A stretch of 25,340 nt of DNA, taken from IMG/VR virus record IMGVR_UViG_3300035701_001393, positions 1 to 25,340 of that record, one strand, 5' to 3'. The position numbers and the translations under genes were made by a program. Positions 20,713 through 25,340 of this stretch are shown one piece after another. Numbering within the stretch: the stretch's first letter is position 1; each line of letters begins with the position of its first letter. Origin of the DNA: a virus. The notes under the pieces were generated by a model. The model was given only the letters and a program-made list of their open reading frames with translations. It made no database searches and was not told where the DNA came from.

Positions 20713-22858
20713 TATTGGCGATGCAGTCTTAAAAATAACAGGCGATGCTAGCGGCCTTGATAAAACTCTTTCAGGTATAGATGGGAAAATGAAAAAGGTC
20801 GGAATAGCGATGGCTGCGGTAGGTACTGCAATCGTTGGTTCTTTAATAGCTATAACATTAAAGACTGCTAGTGCAGCCGACAATATAGAAGAGATGGGTC
20901 AACGTACAGGATTGTCAACTACTCTTCTACAGGAACTCGATTATGCTGCTAAATTAACAGGTACATCAATAGAAGGACTTGAAGTCGCCACAAAGCGGAT
21001 GGCAGTCACTCTTAATGATGCAGCCACTGGTGGGGAAGAAGCTCAACAGAAATTGGCTGCTCTTGGTTTAACCATTTCAGATTTGCAGGGACTTTCACCG
21101 GACGAACAGTTTTTAAGGATTGCAAAAGCATTAGGTGCGATACCAGACCCGACAAAAAGAGCGGCTCTAGCTATTGATATCTTTGGCAGGTCGGGTACTG
21201 ACCTTTTGCCTATGTTGGCTGATACTACAATGTCACTTGATGAGATGCTGAAAAAAGCACATGACCTCGGTTTGGTCATGTCAGAAGAAGACGTGAAAAA
21301 AGCCGCTGCCCTCAATGATGCCATTACTTCACTAAAAGCACAATTTGGCGGAATAGGAAATGCAATAGCAACGACTTTAATTCCTGTTTTTAAAGATATA
21401 GTGGATACAATCTCAAAAATAATAAAAGCTGTGACAGATTGGATGGCAAAACATCCAGAATTAACTAAAGTTATAATTGCTGCGGCATTTGGTTTAGGCT
21501 TGCTTTTGCTGGGCTTCGGGACTTTCATTTTGCTAGCTCCTGGTATTTTAGCAGCAGGTACTTTAATGGGTGCTGGCTTCTGGGCTGCACTTGGCCCGAT
21601 AGCTTTAATAATCGCTGCCATAGCCGCTTTAATTGCCATAGGTATTCTTCTTATAAAAAATTGGGATAAAATAGTTGATTTCTTTACTGGCAGCAATCGC
21701 CAGATGACAAAAGAATTGAAGGCGGAACAAGAGAAGCAAACCAAAATAATGAAGGAAGCCCATGATAAACAAAGGGCAGATGCTGTAGCAGCTAATACCA
21801 AAGCCAAAACAGATTTACGCAATCATTACGGAGTCTTGGAAGGTTATACTAAACAGGAAAATAAGACCTTAATGGATTTGGCTAAGGACGCTTCAAAAGC
21901 CAGAGGAAAAGCTATTGATATAGAAATGGATGCTTTGGGCAGAGCACATGACGAAAAGATGCGGATGATTGATGAGGAATACAATGCTAAAGTCGATGCC
22001 CTCGATGCTGAAACTAACGCAGCCATCGCCGCTCTCGAAGGTCAGTTGGATGCTATGGATGCTGAGGACAAGGCCACAACCAGAAGCGAAGAAGACCAGG
22101 GCGATACCAAACGGCTACAGCAAATTCAGAATGCTATCATCAACGCCCGAAATGTCTTTGAGCAAAAGAGTGCAGAGAAAGAGCTGGCTGCTTTCCAAGC
22201 AGAGATGGCGGACAAATATAAGGAAAGAGGCCGAGCAGATAAAAGAGAATCTCTACAGGCACAGATTTCTACTTTGAGGGAACAGGCAGCCAACCAACAA
22301 GAGGCTTTACAGACTGAGCATGAGGCCAAAGTAAAACAGGAAGAAGAACTCTACAATGCTTCAAAGACTAGATTGGATAATGAGAAGGAAAATTTGGATG
22401 CTGCTTTAGAAACCGAATTGATACGGTTGGAAGAGGAACGCCTAGCTTTTGAAGATGCCGAGGATGCCAAACTCACTAAGTTGAATGAAAGCCTTGCTAA
22501 TCAAGAAACTGCCCTGATAGCTTTCCATGAGAGAGAGATGGCCAGGATAGATGAGAGAGCTAAGGCTGGTGCTGTAAGTGCAGGCACAACAGGCACTACG
22601 GAAAAAGGTTGGTGGCAGAAATTCCTAGACTTTATGAATAAACCCATCTCTTTTCAGGGCTTCGAGGGCATAATCCCAGGCATCCCAGGGACACCGATAC
22701 CGGCAGTGGTACATGCTGGAGAATATATAGGGCAAAGCGCACCTTCTAACACAGTCAATATCTACAATCCAGTGGTACGGAGTGATAACGACATAAGAGA
22801 AATCACCAAACAGGTATCGAGAGAAATGTACCGGATGCAGCAGGTGAGATATGGCTAA
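20702..22858 (+). CDS. Tape measure protein
   Basis: A 718-aa protein with a GTG start and AAAGGTG four bases upstream. The N-terminus (ITGDASGLDKTLSGIDGKMKKVG) is the usual tape measure opening. A hydrophobic stretch lies at ~32-52, and a long one at ~256-318 (LLLLGFGTFILLAPGI and following) could insert in the host membrane. Residues ~335-640 are charged coiled coil. The C-terminus (MNKPISFQGFEGIIPGIPGTPIPAVVHAGEY) has the family ending PAVVHAGEYI. It sets tail length: at about 0.15 nm per residue, roughly 100 nm. The chaperones above coat it. The stop overlaps the Dit-like gene by eight bases. Confidence 0.93.
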   Translation: MAISIGDAVLKITGDASGLDKTLSGIDGKMKKVGIAMAAVGTAIVGSLIAITLKTASAADNIEEMGQRTGLSTTLLQELDYAAKLTGTSIEGLEVATKRMAVTLNDAATGGEEAQQKLAALGLTISDLQGLSPDEQFLRIAKALGAIPDPTKRAALAIDIFGRSGTDLLPMLADTTMSLDEMLKKAHDLGLVMSEEDVKKAAALNDAITSLKAQFGGIGNAIATTLIPVFKDIVDTISKIIKAVTDWMAKHPELTKVIIAAAFGLGLLLLGFGTFILLAPGILAAGTLMGAGFWAALGPIALIIAAIAALIAIGILLIKNWDKIVDFFTGSNRQMTKELKAEQEKQTKIMKEAHDKQRADAVAANTKAKTDLRNHYGVLEGYTKQENKTLMDLAKDASKARGKAIDIEMDALGRAHDEKMRMIDEEYNAKVDALDAETNAAIAALEGQLDAMDAEDKATTRSEEDQGDTKRLQQIQNAIINARNVFEQKSAEKELAAFQAEMADKYKERGRADKRESLQAQISTLREQAANQQEALQTEHEAKVKQEEELYNASKTRLDNEKENLDAALETELIRLEEERLAFEDAEDAKLTKLNESLANQETALIAFHEREMARIDERAKAGAVSAGTTGTTEKGWWQKFLDFMNKPISFQGFEGIIPGIPGTPIPAVVHAGEYIGQSAPSNTVNIYNPVVRSDNDIREITKQVSREMYRMQQVRYG

Positions 22859-23591
22859 TTCACTATCATTTAATGGAATCGATTTAAGTGTTTACGGGCT
22901 GATTGTAAAGACCCGTGGTACACCAGTGGAGTTCACGGCGGATAGCGTTCTGGTTCACAATATCTCTTACGCTGGCGATAGCAAAGTACCACCTAAAAAT
23001 ATCTCTCTGGAAGTGGCAGTCTTAGGAAGTACGGTTACTGAATTAAAATCCTTTATGGACTCAATTATGTTAATCCTGAATCAGCCAACCGATGAGCAGC
23101 TTATTTTGGACACTCAGACAGACCGATATTGGCTGGCGCGGTTCAAAACTCTGACCGGCGGTTATCGTGGGCTGAAATTCGAAGGGGCATTAGATTTCAC
23201 CTGCCACGACCCTTTCGCCTATGCGGTTGCACCAAGCTCAGATGCCACCGCGATAGCCAATGTTGTCGCTGACAATGCCGTTGTAGACACAGGTGGTAAT
23301 GCTTTAATCCGCCCAGTCTACACAATACTCTCGGATGCTATCAGAGTCGGCATAAACGTAATTCTGCATAGTGACAATACAGATGAAGAAATAGAGTGGA
23401 CTGGAAATTTAGCGGTAGGAACTGTTTTGGTATTTGATACTGCTCTCTGGGTAGTGACAAAAAATGGAGTTGAGGACATGGCAACGGTCGATGGCCAGTT
23501 CCCGACTTTAGTTCAGGATACTACTAATTTAATTTTGACAGCAGGTTTCACGGGGACTCTAACCGTGACCTGGAGGAATAGATTCTGTTAA
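22851..23591 (+). CDS. Distal tail protein (Dit-like)
   Basis: A 246-aa protein of the phage tail/SPP1 gp19.1 type. The N-terminus NSLSFNGIDLSVYGLIVKTRGTP, a later KNISLEVAVLGST, RYWLARFKTLTG and a DFTCHDPFAYA hinge to a C-terminal beta domain match Dit proteins, which form the hub at the tail tip. AGGTGAG lies just before the ATG. It follows the tape measure gene directly, as is usual. Confidence 0.85.
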   Translation: MANSLSFNGIDLSVYGLIVKTRGTPVEFTADSVLVHNISYAGDSKVPPKNISLEVAVLGSTVTELKSFMDSIMLILNQPTDEQLILDTQTDRYWLARFKTLTGGYRGLKFEGALDFTCHDPFAYAVAPSSDATAIANVVADNAVVDTGGNALIRPVYTILSDAIRVGINVILHSDNTDEEIEWTGNLAVGTVLVFDTALWVVTKNGVEDMATVDGQFPTLVQDTTNLILTAGFTGTLTVTWRNRFC

Positions 23592-23600
23592 GGAGGATAT

Positions 23601-23750
23601 ATGCCAGAGAAACACGATAAACAAGGAATAAAGTCGAATATCCACATCGTCCTTACCGGCCCGGATGGGAAGATAAAGGATGAACGGACACCTGAGACAT
23701 TACACAAGAAGGAGGTAGACAATGAAAAGAACATTAACAAAGAGGGCTAG
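23601..23750 (+). CDS. Short truncated paralogue of the next gene
   Basis: A 49-aa frame with an excellent AAGGAGG site (23590-23596), so it is probably translated. Residues NIHIVLTGPDGKIKDERTPET match FHAELFGPDGKLKEVRDLKN in the next gene, both in sequence and in distance from their starts. Similarity ends after about 30 residues, and the frame runs past the next start to a TAG at 23748-23750. It looks like an N-terminal duplicate that lost its body. It could alternatively be a small functional peptide. Confidence 0.55.
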   Translation: MPEKHDKQGIKSNIHIVLTGPDGKIKDERTPETLHKKEVDNEKNINKEG

Positions 23751-24192
23751 GTTCCCAATTAAAGGCCAGTTCCATGCAGAACTGTTCGGCCCGGATGGCA
23801 AGCTAAAAGAGGTCAGGGATTTAAAGAATACCGTCACTGAACTTGGAGATGCCTTTACCGCTTATAGCTTCGCTAACACAGGCGCCAATGTTATCGGCTT
23901 CATGGCGGTAGGCACTGGCTCAGGACAGACTGCAGCCAGTACAGGTCTGGCGGCAGGGGCTAACTGCAATGCGATAGATTCCATTACTCAAGGCGTTGCG
24001 GGTGCTGATAACGATGTTGTTATTAAAGCGACTTGGGCTCCTGGAGACGCTACAATGGCCATAACCGAGGCCGGCGTTTTCCAAGCGAACAACAACACCA
24101 CCATGATGCTCTATGATGACTTCGATGTCATCAATAAGGGAGCAGCGGATACACTCGTCATCACGTGGACTGCAACCTTCGGAGCTTCGTAG
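23722..24192 (+). CDS. Tail or baseplate structural protein
   Basis: A 156-aa protein with AAGGAGG upstream. It begins with a strand motif GPDGKLKEVRDLKNTVTELGDAF that opens many small phage tail proteins. It continues with a beta-rich domain (NVIGFMAVGTGSGQTAAS...VIKATWAPGDATMAITEAGVFQANN...MMLYDDFDVINKGAADTLVITWTATF). The AITEAGVF and DTLVITWT strands recur in such proteins. Its exact place in the virion is not known. It overlaps the upstream 49-aa paralogue by 29 bases. Confidence 0.75.
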   Translation: MKRTLTKRARFPIKGQFHAELFGPDGKLKEVRDLKNTVTELGDAFTAYSFANTGANVIGFMAVGTGSGQTAASTGLAAGANCNAIDSITQGVAGADNDVVIKATWAPGDATMAITEAGVFQANNNTTMMLYDDFDVINKGAADTLVITWTATFGAS

Positions 24193-24239
24193 TAATTAAG
24201 ACATTCGGAAGGTTCATAGTGAAGAGAGAGTCAATTAAA

Positions 24240-24265
24240 AGTGGGCAGGCTTAGGTCTGCCCACT
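24240..24265 (+). other. Stem-loop ahead of the next gene
   Basis: AGTGGGCAGGC (24240-24250), loop TTAG and GTCTGCCCACT (24255-24265) form an 11-bp stem with one G-U pair. On the + strand no T run follows. On the - strand it is followed by TTTTAATT, which is terminator-like. GAGG at 24266-24269, the ribosome binding site of the next gene, directly touches the stem. The gap 24193-24275 contains nothing else recognisable. Confidence 0.6.
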
Positions 24266-24275
24266 GAGGTAAATT

Positions 24276-24668
24276 ATGGCTAATACATTTACTCGCAAAA
24301 CCCCAATGAAAACTATCCTGTCCCAAATTAAGGGGAAGTCTGCTTGTCCCAAAGCTGTGGATTGGGTTAAGAAACATGCTGATCTAACTTGGGGAGAGGC
24401 AGCGGATATTATGGTACAAGATACTAATTTTGAACAGGTTTGGGCTGCCTGGGTCTTGGCTAAAATAGGTGAGATAGCAGATGCCACAATTATCAAAGCA
24501 CACATTGACAAAATCACAGACCCGATGATGGCTTTCTCGCTTTATTTAGAGTTAAGTTGGCTAAGTGATGAAGAAGATAAATTGCTGGAGGCTAAATTCA
24601 AGGGCAAGTTGCCTACTGCGGAATCCGAATTGGCACAAGGTATCGTTAAAAGGGCGAAGGTAACCTAA
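24276..24668 (+). CDS. Hypothetical helical protein in the tail module
   Basis: A 130-aa protein with GAGG six bases before the ATG. It is mostly helical (SACPKAVDWVKKHADLTWGEAADIM, FEQVWAAWVLAKIGEIADATIIKAHIDKI, MAFSLYLELSWLSDEEDKLLEAKFKGKLP). No known domain is recognised. Its stop overlaps the next ATG (TAATG). It could be a small accessory factor or moron gene in the tail operon. Confidence 0.6.
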   Translation: MANTFTRKTPMKTILSQIKGKSACPKAVDWVKKHADLTWGEAADIMVQDTNFEQVWAAWVLAKIGEIADATIIKAHIDKITDPMMAFSLYLELSWLSDEEDKLLEAKFKGKLPTAESELAQGIVKRAKVT

Positions 24669-25219
24669 TGGCTGTCACAAGTTATAAAACCCCAGGGACT
24701 GTGGCTTCAGTTTACCGAAATGATCTGCCGTGGTTCGATGTCAACTATGCCAAAGTAAGCGACAATTATTATGCTTACAGCTCCATAGGCAAACAAACTT
24801 ATAGCGATTGGTTGCGTTGCACGAATTTCGGGTTTTCTACTTCTGATATTCCATCGGGTTCAACCATAGATGGCATCGAAGTAAAGATAGAACACAAGGC
24901 GGATGCTGCTAATAAAGTAAATGATAGTGCCTTATATCTCCGTAAGACATCTGGTCAGATAGGAGACAACAAGGCATCTGCAACATATTGGGGCACTTCT
25001 GATGCAGAGGTTACTTATGGGTCGTCATCCGACAAATGGAATGCAAGTTTAGTTGGTACTGATATTATAAGTACCGATTTTGGTATAGACCTTTCAGCCT
25101 ACAATACGGATGCGGACAGTCTACGCACTGCTTACATTGATTGTATTTCAATACGAGTATACTACACGGGGGCATTTATTCCATGTCAGAATTATTACCC
25201 AAAAATACTCGCTCACTAG
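24668..25219 (+). CDS. Beta-sandwich tail accessory protein
   Basis: A 183-aa protein starting in a TAATG overlap, with AAGGT upstream. It contains LRCTNFGFSTSDIPSGSTIDGIEVKIEHKADAA, YLRKTSGQIGDNKASATYW and a late AYIDCISIRVYYTG. This pattern (LxxxNFGFxIPSGATIDGIxVxIE...VYYT) is widespread in phage and environmental beta-sandwich proteins, often suspected to be carbohydrate-binding or virion-surface domains. The function is inferred from context in the tail module. Confidence 0.7.
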   Translation: MAVTSYKTPGTVASVYRNDLPWFDVNYAKVSDNYYAYSSIGKQTYSDWLRCTNFGFSTSDIPSGSTIDGIEVKIEHKADAANKVNDSALYLRKTSGQIGDNKASATYWGTSDAEVTYGSSSDKWNASLVGTDIISTDFGIDLSAYNTDADSLRTAYIDCISIRVYYTGAFIPCQNYYPKILAH

Positions 25220-25251
25220 GAGAACAATAAAAGTAAAAAAGGAGGTTTAAC

Positions 25252-25340
25252 ATGGGAAGAATTTACAACATAGTCGCAGCCAACGCAACAATGGTAACAG
25301 CAGTCAATGTCCTGGTCGGTATCTATCCAGTCGCCACACC
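25252..25340 (+). CDS. Virion-associated protein, N-terminal fragment
   Basis: This gene is cut by the window end. A very strong ribosome binding site (AAAAAAGGAGG, 25235-25245) precedes MGRIYNIVAANATMVTAVNV, with 29 full codons visible. The opening M-[GA]-R-I-Y-x-V...VTA is common in a small beta-rich phage protein family found near tail or head genes. Nothing more can be said from the visible part. Confidence 0.6.
   Translation, partial: MGRIYNIVAANATMVTAVNVLVGIYPVAT

Noticed and set aside
21043-21822. Long open frame on the - strand opposite the tape measure gene
   Set aside because: The translation is rich in Ser, Lys, Ala and Pro without domain character. It mirrors the hydrophobic/helical codons of the tape measure gene on the other strand, which has clear family features.
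1-25340. CRISPR array, tRNA genes, integrase, lysis genes, attachment site
   Set aside because: No regularly spaced direct repeats, cloverleaf-like segments, recombinase, holin or endolysin motifs were seen. The repeats at 5384-7047 are irregularly spaced gene ends.

Overview
The window is one continuous block of late genes from a tailed double-stranded DNA phage or prophage (siphovirus-like: it has a tape measure protein and no sheath gene). All supported genes are on the + strand. They are tightly packed, with ATGA or TAATG overlaps and AGGAGG-type ribosome binding sites, and they use the standard genetic code. No ribosomal, tRNA, integrase, lysis or replication gene is visible, so the host cannot be named from this sequence beyond a bacterium with sigma70-like promoters and Shine-Dalgarno translation.

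Layout: (1) 30-1805, accessory genes: a GNAT-like protein, a coiled-coil protein, a small radical SAM protein and a Cys-rich zinc protein. (2) 1803-3435, a strong sigma70-like promoter, then small and large terminase subunits. (3) 3432-7047, an accessory locus between terminase and portal: a large beta-type DNA methyltransferase (MTase) with an HNH gene nested out of frame inside it, two further MTase-like genes and two small genes. These are separated by repeated remnants of MTase gene ends. (4) 7063-11333, a portal protein interrupted by a LAGLIDADG intein, five small genes (several zinc-finger-like), an SPP1 gp7/MuF-like head protein and one more small gene. (5) 11358-16905, a hairpin terminator directly against the start codon of a ChaB/protease/scaffold fusion, then a decoration-like protein, the major capsid protein and a set of small fibre/decoration-type genes. 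(6) 16910-18328, the head-tail connector set (gp6-like, stopper, gp10-like, DUF3168-like terminator). (7) 18336-18986, a free-standing HNH endonuclease. (8) 18983-25340, the tail module: tail tube, frameshifted assembly chaperones, tape measure, Dit-like protein and tail/baseplate accessory genes, the last running off the window.

The genes form a normal packaging, capsid, connector and tail assembly line. What is unusual is the amount of insertion. Three different homing-type elements sit here: an HNH gene inside an MTase, a LAGLIDADG intein in the portal, and an HNH gene after the tail terminator.

The most distinctive structure is at 5384-7047. The last ~13 codons and, twice, the first ~12 codons of MTase genes recur at successive gene boundaries, while the bodies between them are unrelated genes. 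It looks like a tandem MTase array whose interiors were replaced by cargo. The HNH gene at 18336-18986 likewise ends in a copy of the 3' end of the gene it follows. Other points of interest are a possible leaderless terminase transcript, a possible internal start producing free scaffold, and a canonical slippery heptamer in the tail chaperone gene.
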